A DNA stretch of 64,000 nucleotides from Thalassospira indica (GTDB lineage: Bacteria; Pseudomonadota; Alphaproteobacteria; Rhodospirillales; Thalassospiraceae). Position 1 is the stretch's first letter. Each line of letters opens with the position of its first letter. Location: the NCBI RefSeq assembly GCF_003403095.1, contig NZ_CP031555.1, positions 2,522,001 through 2,586,000 of the forward strand, written 5' to 3'. The notes below the pieces were generated by a model that was not told the DNA's origin, did no database searches, and saw only the letters and a program-made list of their open reading frames with translations. The translations under genes and the position numbers were made by a program. Positions 53,800 to 63,200 of the stretch are shown in pieces.

Positions 53800-54293
53800 C
53801 CGCAGCATTTTTTGAATTTTTTGCCCGATCCACACGGGCAGGGATCATTTCGACCGGCTTTGACTGACGACGCGTTGCTTTGGCTCACGCCCGGAAATAT
53901 CCCGTCAACATAGAACCACTTGCCATCACGACGTTCGAAATTGGATCGCTCGTGCAGTTGGTGTGATTTGCCGCTATCATCAAAATGGGCAACGAATTCA
54001 ACAATGCCGGTTTGATCAAGAATACCGCCAGCAACGCATTCAATGATGTCCAATCCAGTCCAGCGCGTTGTGTCCTGCGCAATACTTTCTGCGTCAAAGC
54101 CGGAACGATTTTCTTCCGCCAGCGTTGATAATAGATAGTCCCCATTGCGCAGCACGAAGGCAGAGTAGCGTGATCGCATCAACTTTTCAGCCGTTTCGGC
54201 ATTTGCCGTCCCGGAATGATACTTCCCACAGCAGACGCCGTAATCTTTCAGGCTGCCACAGGGGCATAAAGTGTCTGCTGGCAAGTTTGGCAT
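53796..54293 (-). CDS. YchJ-family protein with two SEC-C motifs (UPF0225)
   Basis: A 165-residue protein with one SEC-C zinc motif at each end: N-terminal [17 protein letters not shown] and C-terminal [14 protein letters not shown]. The middle is an NTF2-like domain ([39 protein letters not shown]). E. coli YchJ has this layout and unknown function. SEC-C motifs bind zinc and are also found on SecA. The position next to rpoH is noted but of unclear meaning. Confidence 0.88.
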   Translation of the reverse strand: MPNLPADTLCPCGSLKDYGVCCGKYHSGTANAETAEKLMRSRYSAFVLRNGDYLLSTLAEENRSGFDAESIAQDTTRWTGLDIIECVAGGILDQTGIVEFVAHFDDSGKSHQLHERSNFERRDGKWFYVDGIFPGVSQSNASSVKAGRNDPCPCGSGKKFKKCCG

Positions 54294-54537
54294 GATGAAC
54301 TCCGGTCAAATGGCATTTTGAAGTCACCATACAGCAGGGGCCATCTGCACGCCACTTTGCCAAGCCCCGGAATTTCGCCCTGAACTTTCACAGATGCGCA
54401 AATTGCCTTTGTTTCGCCGTATATCGATCCTAGCGTGAAGGATCGGCATTTCACTTACCCGACTGTTTTTGTCGGTTATAATTGCTAGGATGCTGATATT
54501 GAGTGATTAATATAACTGAAACACTGGTCAGAAGTTC

Positions 54538-54567
54538 TTGACGAATTTGGTCGGGTTTAGATATATT
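54538..54567 (+). promoter_or_regulatory. sigma-70-type promoter upstream of rpoH
   Basis: TTGACG (54538-54543) and TATATT (54562-54567) are 18 bases apart. If used, the leader would be about 300 bases, long enough to hold regulatory RNA structure. Confidence 0.5.
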
Positions 54568-54771
54568 AATAAATGCGGGTGGGGGCCCAAAGGCACCGCC
54601 GGATAAACGTCCGGCCAATTGGCGGACATGTAAATTGTCGATTTGCTTCGAGTAAGGATGAGACACGATGAATGAACTTCTTATATGCGTCTACTGTCCT
54701 CTTCCATAGGTGACCTTGGAATGAGTTACGACCGGACCACGCTTCTTTTCTGACAAAACCCGGTCGTCCAC

Positions 54772-54785
54772 GTGAATTAATTCAC
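54772..54785. promoter_or_regulatory. Perfect 14-base palindrome upstream of rpoH
   Basis: GTGAATTAATTCAC reads the same on both strands and lies 90 bases before the rpoH ATG. It is AT-rich in the middle with GC ends, as in many operators. Regulator unknown. Confidence 0.4.
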
Positions 54786-54874
54786 AACCGATAGTGTTTG
54801 CACGTCATCTAGCTTCTGACGGACTCCGTATTAAGAATAGATGCCGACATGTAAACCTCTCAGGAGGACATAGA

Positions 54875-55744
54875 ATGAGCGCCATTAAATTACCTGCTGT
54901 TTCCCAGGAAGAGGGTTTCTCGGGCTATCTCCGTGAAGTCTGGAAATTCCCGATGCTTACGGCGGACGAAGAATACATGCTGGCCCACCGTTATCAGGAC
55001 CATGATGACACCGAGGCCGCCCACAAACTTGTTACCAGTCACTTGCGCCTTGTTGCCAAGATCGCGTTTGGTTATCGCGGCTATGGCCTGCCGATGGCAG
55101 ACCTTGTCGCAGAGGGCAATACCGGCCTGATGCGTGCGGTACAGAAGTTCGATCCGGAACGTGGTTTCCGCCTGTCGACCTATGCGATGTGGTGGATCCG
55201 TGCTGCGGTGACTGAATACATCCTGCAAAGCTGGTCGATGGTCAAACTCGGCACCATGGCAGCGCAGAAGAAACTGTTCTTCAGCCTGCGTAAAGCCAAG
55301 CGTCAGCTTAACATTTATGACAATGGTGAACTTTCGCCAGAGGAAGCTGATCAGGTTGCTGAAAAACTTGGTGTGACCGGCCGTGAAGCGCTTGAAATGA
55401 ACCGCCGTCTTGCGGCGCGCGATTTCTCGCTCAACACGCCGATGCCGAAAGACGAGGGGATGGAATATCTTGATACCCTGTCGTCTGACGCACCAAGCCC
55501 GGAAGCACTGGTTGCTGATGCCGAAGAACGTGTTCTTCATAACGGCATGCTGAAGAACGCACTTGGCGAATTGCCTGAACGTGAACAGGAAATCATCAAG
55601 GCCCGTTTCCTCAGCGATGATCCGATCACGCTGGAAAAGCTTGGTGAACGTTTTGGCGTCAGCCGTGAGCGCGTCCGTCAGCTTGAAGCACGCGCGTTCA
55701 AGAAAATTCAGGAAAGCGTCCTGACGCAGCATTCAGCGGCGTAA
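54875..55744 (+). CDS. rpoH: RNA polymerase sigma factor RpoH (sigma-32)
   Basis: Heat-shock sigma factor. Region 2 is intact (DLVAEGNTGLMRAVQKFDPE, FSTYAMWWIRA-type segment as LSTYAMWWIRAAVTEYIL). The RpoH box QKKLFFSLRKAKRQL identifies the family, and region 4 ends with RERVRQLEARAFKKI. It has 289 residues. The ATG at 54875 is preceded by CAGGAGGAC, a strong ribosome site. The upstream region has a promoter and a palindrome. Some alphaproteobacteria have two rpoH genes, and which copy this is cannot be told from the window. Confidence 0.95.
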   Translation: MSAIKLPAVSQEEGFSGYLREVWKFPMLTADEEYMLAHRYQDHDDTEAAHKLVTSHLRLVAKIAFGYRGYGLPMADLVAEGNTGLMRAVQKFDPERGFRLSTYAMWWIRAAVTEYILQSWSMVKLGTMAAQKKLFFSLRKAKRQLNIYDNGELSPEEADQVAEKLGVTGREALEMNRRLAARDFSLNTPMPKDEGMEYLDTLSSDAPSPEALVADAEERVLHNGMLKNALGELPEREQEIIKARFLSDDPITLEKLGERFGVSRERVRQLEARAFKKIQESVLTQHSAA

Positions 55745-55765
55745 CAAAGCTTAAATAGACCAAAT

Positions 55766-55802
55766 TAAAAGGCGGCATCCTAGTGGGTGCTGCCTTTTTC
55801 TA
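55766..55802 (+). terminator. Rho-independent terminator after rpoH
   Basis: AAAGGCGGCATCC (55768-55780) pairs with GGGTGCTGCCTTT (55785-55797) with two G-T pairs and a 4-base loop, ending in TTTTTC. Confidence 0.8.
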
Positions 55803-55834
55803 ATTTCGTTGATCTTCCTCAGATTGTCAGTGGG

Positions 55835-56287
55835 TCATCCGGATGAGAGCACATCACGTGATTTCGCAATAACTTCAATGGTCTTGTTCCAAAGCGCGTA
55901 TTTGGTCACTTCCTTGACACTGACCCACTTGGCATCAGCCGCATCACCGCCAAGCGTGATGTCGGGATTAAGCGCCACCGCGACAAAATCAATCAAAGTG
56001 TAGTGATATTCGACCTTATCGTCATCATTGGTGGAAATCATGTCCACGGCATCGACCAGGATCGGGCTTGAGATTTTGACCCCGGTTTCTTCCAGAACTT
56101 CGCGACAAACGGCATCGCGCACCGTTTCGCCCAGCTCCTGCGCGCCGCCCGGAAGGCTCCAGGTGCCGGCATGCGGTTCCTTGCCCCGCTGGATCAAAAG
56201 AACATGGTCCTTGTGCCAGACAACGGCACCAACACCGACAAGAGGACGTGGTAAAAAGGTTCGCTGATCAAGTTCAGTAATCGTCAT
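55835..56287 (-). CDS. Nudix hydrolase (MutT-like)
   Basis: Nudix pyrophosphohydrolase with a complete box GGAQELGETVRDAVCREVLE followed by ETGV. The N-terminal strand GAVVWHKDHVLLIQRGKEPH precedes SLPGG. The substrate might be ADP-ribose or a damaged nucleotide, but this cannot be told from sequence. The frame begins at 56326, but the ATG at 56287 has GGAAG six bases before it and gives 150 residues. It overlaps the 3' end of the 89-residue gene by 14 bases, so the two are probably cotranscribed. Confidence 0.87.
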   Translation of the reverse strand: MTITELDQRTFLPRPLVGVGAVVWHKDHVLLIQRGKEPHAGTWSLPGGAQELGETVRDAVCREVLEETGVKISSPILVDAVDMISTNDDDKVEYHYTLIDFVAVALNPDITLGGDAADAKWVSVKEVTKYALWNKTIEVIAKSRDVLSSG

Positions 56288-56543
56288 CGTCTTCTTCCAA
56301 ATCATCGTCCGGGTCAGGGACCTCATGTACGACCTTGCCGGTCATTTCTCGGGCCCGAATACCGGGTGTTCCAAGAAACTGTTCTTCTGACTCCGGATGG
56401 AGTGACATCACAAAATCTTTCGATGGCGCGTCACCGATGGCGAACTGCCGCGCGGTATCGTAGTCAGGGGCACGTACCTTGGCCGTCTTTATCCCGACAG
56501 AACCGTCATCATCGTAAATATATTCAACAATCCAGACCTGCAA
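56274..56543 (-). CDS. Small acidic hypothetical protein
   Basis: Not recognised. An 89-residue protein that starts MQVWIVEYIYDDDGSVGIKTAKV and ends in an extremely acidic tail, DPDDDLEEDDDDY. It has no membrane helix, cysteine or catalytic motif. The order of strands and the moderate length suggest a small alpha/beta domain. It overlaps the Nudix gene by 14 bases, which suggests joint expression and supports its being a real gene. Its role may be partner binding (guess). Confidence 0.72.
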   Translation of the reverse strand: MQVWIVEYIYDDDGSVGIKTAKVRAPDYDTARQFAIGDAPSKDFVMSLHPESEEQFLGTPGIRAREMTGKVVHEVPDPDDDLEEDDDDY

Positions 56544-56744
56544 AACGTCTCCACAACAATTCTGATCTGCAAATTACGGTTTGTTGGTTGCACCGCAAAC
56601 TTGAATACTGCTATCACTTTAATAAGCGGGAATAACCCGGCTTTAAGTCCCAGCTTTGCCATATTCTCACGTACAATGACCAAAAGCCAAAGACTAATCT
56701 CAAGTTTCGGCTTTTGACATTTGGCTCTTCTGCACAGGTGCTCA

Positions 56745-57617
56745 ATGAACGCCAAGCGCGACGACAACGATGATCCGGAAAACAAAGGTTCGGAGCACGT
56801 CCTCCCAAGCCCAGGTATGTTTGCCCGGATAAGAGCCTATTTCCTTACTGGTGTGCTGGTTAGCGCACCTCTTGCGATTACCTTCGGGCTTGCCTGGTGG
56901 TTTATCGAATTCGTCGACAGCAAGGTCATCCCGCTGATCCCGGCGCATTACAATCCGGAATCCTATCTGCCCGTCGGTTATCAGGAATACGGGATCCCTG
57001 GATTTGGTCTTTTGGTCATTATTGTTTTCATCACCGTGGTTGGCTGGTTCACGACCAACTTTGCCGGTCGGGCATTAATTAAGCTTTATGAACGGATTCT
57101 TGGCCGTATTCCGGCGGTACGCAGCATTTATGGCGCTGTTAAGCAGATCCTCGAAACGGTTCTGGCCAACCAGTCAAATGCTTTTCGTCAGGCGGTTCTT
57201 CTAGAATACCCACGCCGCGGGATGTGGGCGATTGGCTTTATCACCGGCGAGACCACAGGTGAGGTGCAAAACCTGACCGAAGACAAGGTCATCAACATCT
57301 TCCTGCCGACCACGCCAAACCCGACATCGGGCTTTTTGCTGTTCGTTCCGCGCCGGGATGTTGTCATCCTTGATATGACGGTCGAAGAGGCCATTAAAAT
57401 GGTGATGTCAGGCGGTATCGTAACCCCGCCGGATCGTCGCCCGGCCGAACAACGCAATCATCCGCAGGTCGCCGCCAAGACCTACGAGGATGTCGATACG
57501 TTGCGTGAAAAGGAAAACGTTCCGATTCTGGTATCGCGTGACATTCCGGCACGGATGGAAACATCCAAAACTTCCGAGCCGAAATCCAAAGACGGCAAAA
57601 CGCCCGAAGACGCGTGA
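56745..57617 (+). CDS. DUF502 family membrane protein
   Basis: Conserved membrane protein of unknown function. Two membrane helices (about residues 30-55 and 80-105) flank a short loop. The cytosolic part has the DUF502 marks RIPAVRSIYGAVKQILETVL, PRRGMWAIGFITGET and LPTTPNPTSGFLLFVP. A charged tail ends the protein. It has 290 residues from this ATG, and the frame is open eight codons more upstream. In alphaproteobacteria it is often found in front of recG, as here in the convergent orientation. Confidence 0.87.
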   Translation: MNAKRDDNDDPENKGSEHVLPSPGMFARIRAYFLTGVLVSAPLAITFGLAWWFIEFVDSKVIPLIPAHYNPESYLPVGYQEYGIPGFGLLVIIVFITVVGWFTTNFAGRALIKLYERILGRIPAVRSIYGAVKQILETVLANQSNAFRQAVLLEYPRRGMWAIGFITGETTGEVQNLTEDKVINIFLPTTPNPTSGFLLFVPRRDVVILDMTVEEAIKMVMSGGIVTPPDRRPAEQRNHPQVAAKTYEDVDTLREKENVPILVSRDIPARMETSKTSEPKSKDGKTPEDA

Positions 57618-57648
57618 TACCATTGCCTCTAATGGCTTGAAATACTGA

Positions 57649-57679
57649 AAAGGGCGCATCCAGCCGGTGCGCCCTTTGT
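57649..57679. terminator. Bidirectional terminator between DUF502 gene and recG
   Basis: AAAGGGCGCA (57649-57658) and TGCGCCCTTT (57668-57677) are perfect repeats. The two genes converge here. Confidence 0.83.
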
Positions 57680-57685
57680 TCTTAG

Positions 57686-59773
57686 TTATCCTGATCGGAA
57701 ATATCGAACCGCTTCGTCGCGTTCAAACAGATACAGCAACAGGCGCAACGCATCGCCGCGCGCCTTCTGCAGATCGGGGTCGCGATCGACGATCAGACGC
57801 GCATCATCGCGCGCAATCGCCAGCAAATCACCATGCAGCTCAAGATTGGCCAGCCGGTATTCCTGAAGGCCGCTTTGACGGGTGCCAAGAACCTCGCCCG
57901 CGCCGCGAAGTTTCAGATCTTCTTCGGCGATGATGAAGCCGTCTTCGGTTTCACGCATGATCTTGAGGCGCGCCTTGGAAACCTGTCCAAGCGGGCTGCC
58001 ATACAGCAGCAAACAGGTCGATGCCGCATCACCACGGCCAATTCGCCCACGAAGCTGATGAAGCTGTGCAAGGCCAAAGCGTTCGGCATGTTCAATCACC
58101 ATAATCGTTGCTTCGGGCACGTTAACTCCGACCTCGATCACAGTGGTTGCAACAAGGATGGATGTGTCGCCATGGGCGAACTTTTCCATCACTTCGTCCT
58201 TTTCCTTGCCCTTCATCTTGCCATGGACAAGGTCAACACGATCCTGACCAAACAGCTCTGCCAGCACCCGGTACCGTTCATCGGCAGCTTGCAGGTCAAG
58301 AACCTCGGAATCCTCGACCAGTGGACACACCCAGTAAATCTTGGTGCCACTGCGCATCGCACGCCCGATGCCGGAAATGACATCATCCACCTTGTCGATC
58401 GGCAAAACGCGCGTATCAACCGGCTTACGGCCCGGTGGTTTTTCATCCAGCCTGGAAACTTCCATATCGCCAAAGGCGGTCAGGGTCAGCGTACGTGGAA
58501 TAGGTGTCGCGGTCATAACCAACACATCAACCGCCTGACCTTTGCCAGCCAGCATAAGGCGTTGGTGCACGCCAAAGCGATGCTGTTCATCGACAACCGC
58601 GAAGGCAAGATCGTGGAACATCACGTCATCCTGAAACAGGGCGTGCGTTCCGACCGCAATCTGGACGTCCCCATTGGCAAAACCTTCAAGCGCTGTTTTG
58701 CGCGACTTGCCTTTATCGCGACCGGTCAAGACGGCGCATTTGATGCCGATTTTCTCCAGAAGCGGCGAAATCGTCTCAAAATGCTGGCGGGCCAGAATCT
58801 CGGTTGGTGCCATAAGGGCGGCCTGACGTCCGCATTCGACGGCATTCAGCATCGCCATCAAGGCGACCACGGTCTTGCCCGATCCCACGTCCCCTTGCAA
58901 CAAACGCAGCATGCGTCCTTCGCTTGCCATATCGTCATAGATATCGCCAAGTGCACGTTGCTGCGCACCGGTCATGGCAAAGGGCAGGTGATTGCCCAGT
59001 GCTTCACGCAGCTGCCCGTCGCCCTTGGTCACCCGCCCACCAAGCTTGCGCATCTTTGCCCGGATCAATGCCAGCGCCAACTGATTGGCCAGCAATTCAT
59101 CATAAGCAAGGCGTTTGCGCGCCGGATGGTCTGGCGACAGGTCGGTTTCATCCTGCGGATTGTGAACGGTATGAAGTGCTGTTTTCAGATCGGGCCATTT
59201 ATGGCGCGCGACCAAGGCCGGGTCATGCCATTCCGGCAAATCGGGCAGCGTTTCAAGCGCGCCACGCACCGCCTTGGTCAGGGTCTTGCCCGTGACACCG
59301 GCCGACATCGGATAGACCGGCTCTACCGTCTGGATTTCAGAACGTTCCGCTTCTGTGCCAATCCGGTCGGGATGGGTGATCTGATATTCACCGCGATAAT
59401 GATCGATCTTGCCGGATACAATCCGTTTTTCCCCAACCGGCAAAACGTCGTTCAGGTATTTGGCCCGGGCATTGAAAAACGCCAGAACAAGTGTTCCGCT
59501 GTGCGTTTTGCAGATCACGCGATAGGGACGTCGACGATTGGGGGCCGGGTCATGACGTTCGACCCAGACATCCATGGTAACGACCGAGCCATCAATGGTG
59601 TCCGAAAGGTCTGGCGAAAACCGACGATCAATAATGCCTGATGGCAAATGCCACAGCAGATCGGCCACGTGTTCCCCACCGATCAGGCGCGCTACCAGCG
59701 GCTTTAAGCGCGGACCGATACCGGCCAGCGTGTCAATTTCAGCAAAAAGCGGGAACAGAATTTCCGGGCGCAT
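57686..59773 (-). CDS. recG: ATP-dependent DNA helicase RecG
   Basis: Superfamily 2 helicase that reverses stalled forks and processes branched DNA. The N-terminal wedge domain (about residues 1-240) comes first. Walker A is LLQGDVGSGKTVVALMA, and the DEAH-type box is VVDEQHRFGVHQRLML. TATPIPRTLTL and HQLRGRIGRGDAAS are motifs III and VI. The annotated ATG at 59773 gives 695 residues, the usual length, although the frame is open 24 codons further. It is divergent from sdhE-mfd. Confidence 0.96.
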   Translation of the reverse strand: MRPEILFPLFAEIDTLAGIGPRLKPLVARLIGGEHVADLLWHLPSGIIDRRFSPDLSDTIDGSVVTMDVWVERHDPAPNRRRPYRVICKTHSGTLVLAFFNARAKYLNDVLPVGEKRIVSGKIDHYRGEYQITHPDRIGTEAERSEIQTVEPVYPMSAGVTGKTLTKAVRGALETLPDLPEWHDPALVARHKWPDLKTALHTVHNPQDETDLSPDHPARKRLAYDELLANQLALALIRAKMRKLGGRVTKGDGQLREALGNHLPFAMTGAQQRALGDIYDDMASEGRMLRLLQGDVGSGKTVVALMAMLNAVECGRQAALMAPTEILARQHFETISPLLEKIGIKCAVLTGRDKGKSRKTALEGFANGDVQIAVGTHALFQDDVMFHDLAFAVVDEQHRFGVHQRLMLAGKGQAVDVLVMTATPIPRTLTLTAFGDMEVSRLDEKPPGRKPVDTRVLPIDKVDDVISGIGRAMRSGTKIYWVCPLVEDSEVLDLQAADERYRVLAELFGQDRVDLVHGKMKGKEKDEVMEKFAHGDTSILVATTVIEVGVNVPEATIMVIEHAERFGLAQLHQLRGRIGRGDAASTCLLLYGSPLGQVSKARLKIMRETEDGFIIAEEDLKLRGAGEVLGTRQSGLQEYRLANLELHGDLLAIARDDARLIVDRDPDLQKARGDALRLLLYLFERDEAVRYFRSG

Positions 59774-60000
59774 GTCGGTTTTCGTTGAAACTTTCGATGA
59801 GAACGTTAATAGAACAGTTGTGTTTATGGCACGGGTATACAACAAAACTATCCCGCCACAACCATCAAGTCATCATTTGATACAAAATGACCTGATCACA
59901 GCATGGACCCGTAGGAGATTTTGCCGTACAAACCATGCCACAGAACAGGCTGCAGTAGCCGCCCGCGAGGCGCTGCACAGGAAGTCAGGAGATCGAACAA

Positions 60001-60272
60001 TGACCGACACCGTATCGGACCTTGAAATGCGCCGTAAAAAGCTGCTTTTCCGTGGAAGCCACCGTGGTACCAAGGAAAACGATATCCTGATGGGGCGTTT
60101 CATGGACAAGCATCTGGCGACCTTGACAGCAGAACAGCTTGATACATTTGAAATCCTGATCAACGAAGTTCCGGACGCCGATTTTTTCAAATGGGCCACC
60201 GGCAAGGAAGCGGCACCTGCACAGTATGACACAGATGTCCTGCGCATGATCCGGGACCTGAGCAACGCCTGA
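60001..60272 (+). CDS. sdhE: Succinate dehydrogenase flavinylation factor SdhE
   Basis: Small factor of 90 residues that promotes covalent FAD attachment to SdhA of complex II, like SDHAF2 in mitochondria. The family motif RGTKENDILMGRF (RGxxExD) is at residues about 21-33. The rest is a helical bundle ending DFFKWATG. The ATG is the start of an open frame that extends further upstream, but homology begins at MTDTVSDLEM. mfd follows after seven bases. The recG-sdhE-mfd order is typical of alphaproteobacteria. Confidence 0.94.
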
Positions 60273-60279
60273 CAAGACA

Positions 60280-63200
60280 TTGAACAAAATAAAAGAAATT
60301 ATATCGACCAACGGTCGGAAACGGGCAGGCGGCGTGCCAGAAGGCGCGGACGCCCTGATTTTACGCGAACTTCTTGATAGTGCGGGCAAGAACAAGACTG
60401 TTCTTCACGTGGCACGCGATGACAAGCGCATGGCACAACTGGCCGAGGCATTGCAATTCTTTGCCGGTGAAATCGAAGTTCTGACACTGCCTGCATGGGA
60501 TTGCCTTCCGTACGACCGCGTTTCACCGATTTCAGAAGTTACGTCGCGACGTGTTGAAACGTTGACCACCCTTGCCGACAGCACGGAATCCGCTAACGGA
60601 AATGGCCGCATTGTCCTGACAACGGCCGCGTCAGCAATGCAGCGTGTACCCACCGTTGATGTCATGCGTAAGGGCAAGCTCACCTTTAAGGCTGGTAGTG
60701 AATATGACCGCGCAGAACTGACCGCTTATTTCGAACGCATGGGCTATAACCGCGCAGAACAGGTTATGGAACCCGGCGATTACGCCGTCCGTGGTGACAT
60801 CGTCGATATCTTTGCGCCGGGCATGAAAGAACCGGTGCGACTTGATTTCTTTGGTGATGAGATCGAAAGCATCCGTCGCTTTGACGTGGAAACCCAGCGC
60901 ACGGTAGGCAAGGTCAAGGAAATTTCCCTTCTGCCGGTCGGCGAAGTCTATCTTGACCCCGATAGTATTTCGCGTTTTCGCAGTGGTTATCGCGAGCTTT
61001 TTGGTGCGGTGTCGCAGACCGATCCGCTTTATGAGTCCATCTCCAACGGCCTGAAATATGGCGGGATGGAACATTGGTTGCCGCTGTTCCATGATGGCCT
61101 GGATACGATCTTTGCCTATTTGCCCGAAACCATCGTCAGCCTTGATTATCAATTTGGCGAGGTCATCGAAAACCGCCTTGAGATGATCGACGACTATTAT
61201 CAGGCACGTCTGAAGATCAAGGGCGGCGGATTATCAGGCGATAACGTATATAAACCCGTGCCGCCAGAAAGACTTTACCTTGATCAGGCAGAGTTTGACC
61301 GCATGTTGTCAGACCGTCCGGTTCTGGAATTCTCGCCATACTACGATGATGAGAACCCGGAACGCGGCATTTACGATCTTGGTGCGCGGGCAGGGCGTGA
61401 TTTTGGCGATGTCCGCGCCCGCGCCGACGTCAATCTATATGATGAACTCCGTGATTTCATCACGACCCAACGCGGAAAACAAAATCAGGTCGTAATCGCG
61501 ACCTATTCCGATGGGTCACGTGATCGGATCGTGTCATTGCTGCGCGAACATGGCGTGGGAAAAGTCGTTACTTGCGAATGCTGGGAAGATGTGACAGATG
61601 ATCTGACACATGAGCATGTCGGCGTGGTCATTCTGGATATTGAACGTGGGTTCCGGCGTGAAGGCCTTTGGTTCGTTACCGAACAGGATATCCTTGGCGA
61701 CCGCATGAGCCGCCCGGGTGGACGCCGTCGCAAGGCCGACAATTTCCTGCGCGAAGCTTCCGAGATATCCGAAGGTGACCTTGTCGTTCACCTCGAACAC
61801 GGTATCGGGCGTTATCTCGGCCTGAAAACCGTCACGGCCGGCGGTGCACCGCACGACTGTCTGGAGCTCGAGTATGATGGCGGCGACAAACTGTTTGTCC
61901 CGGTCGAGAATATCGAGGTCCTGTCGCGCTATGGCTCGGACGAGGGCGTCTCGATCCTTGATAAGCTTGGCGGTGTCGCCTGGCAGGCCCGCAAGGCCAA
62001 GCTGCGTGAGCGCATCCGCGACATGGCAGGAAAGCTGATCAAGGTTGCCGCTGAACGTCATCTGCGCAAGGGCGCAACGCTTCAGGCCCCCGAAGGTGCC
62101 TATGACGAGTTCTGCGCAGGCTTCCCGTTTGCCGAGACCGAAGATCAGGCGCGTGCTATCCGCGATACGCTGGATGATTTGTCGGCAGGAAAGCCGATGG
62201 ATCGTCTTGTCTGCGGTGATGTCGGTTTTGGCAAGACAGAGGTCGCCATGCGTGCAGCCTTTGCCGCTGTGATGTCTGGTAAACAGGTGGCTGTGGTAGC
62301 CCCGACAACCCTTTTGTGCCGTCAGCATTATCTGAACTTCAAGGAACGCTTTGAAGGTTTGCCGGTCCGGGTAGAGCAGCTTTCACGCCTTGTTACCGGC
62401 AAGAATGCGAAACTGGTCAAAGACAATATCGAAAGTGGCCATGTCGATATCGTCTGCGGCACCCATGCGATTCTGGGCAATGGCGTGCATTTCAAGGATC
62501 TTGGTCTACTGATTGTCGATGAAGAACAGCATTTCGGCGTGAAACATAAGGAACGTCTCAAGGAACTGAAGTCCGACGTCCATGTTCTGACACTGACGGC
62601 AACACCAATCCCGCGAACCTTGCAGCTGGCACTGACAGGGGTGAAGGAACTATCGATCATTGCCACACCACCGGTCGACCGTCTGGCTGTGCGGACCTAT
62701 ATCACGCCCTATGACCCGGTTGTCGTGCGCGAGGCCATCCTGCGCGAACGTCACCGTGGCGGCCAGATTTTCTATGTCTGCCCACGCGTCAATGAACTGG
62801 GCCGGGTTGCCAAGGAGCTCGAAGCCCTGGTGCCGGAAATCAAGTTTGATGTCGCCCATGGCCAGATGGGGGCGCGTGACCTTGAACAGGTCATGACAGA
62901 TTTCACCGACCGGAAGTTTGACCTGTTGCTTGCGACCAATATCATTGAGTCGGGTATTGATGTTCCCAATGCCAACACGATGATCATACACCGGGCCGAT
63001 ATGTTCGGCTTGGCACAGCTTTATCAGCTGCGTGGTCGTATCGGGCGTTCCAAGCAGCGCGCCTATGCCTATCTGACATTGCCAAATGGCAAGAAGCTGA
63101 CGGCAACGGCGCTTAAACGCCTTGAAGTCATGCAGACCCTTGATAGCTTGGGTGCTGGCTTTAACCTCGCCAGCCACGATCTTGATATTCGCGGGGCAGG

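Larger units (their letters stand above)
54294..54874. other. Intergenic region between the ychJ-like gene and rpoH
   Basis: No gene is apparent. The frame that leads into rpoH remains open to 54794, but no ribosome site supports an earlier start. The region holds one likely sigma-70 promoter, a stem-loop pair CGACCGG/CCGGTCG (54729-54735 and 54762-54768, arms by eye), a perfect 14-base palindrome and a long leader. A PhoB-like site or a sigma-32 promoter is not obvious. Confidence 0.6.

Noticed and set aside
57833..59641. Long open frame on the + strand (about 600 codons) opposite recG
   Set aside because: Exactly antisense to a well-conserved gene, composition follows the complement of recG codons, and no family features or ribosome site are seen.
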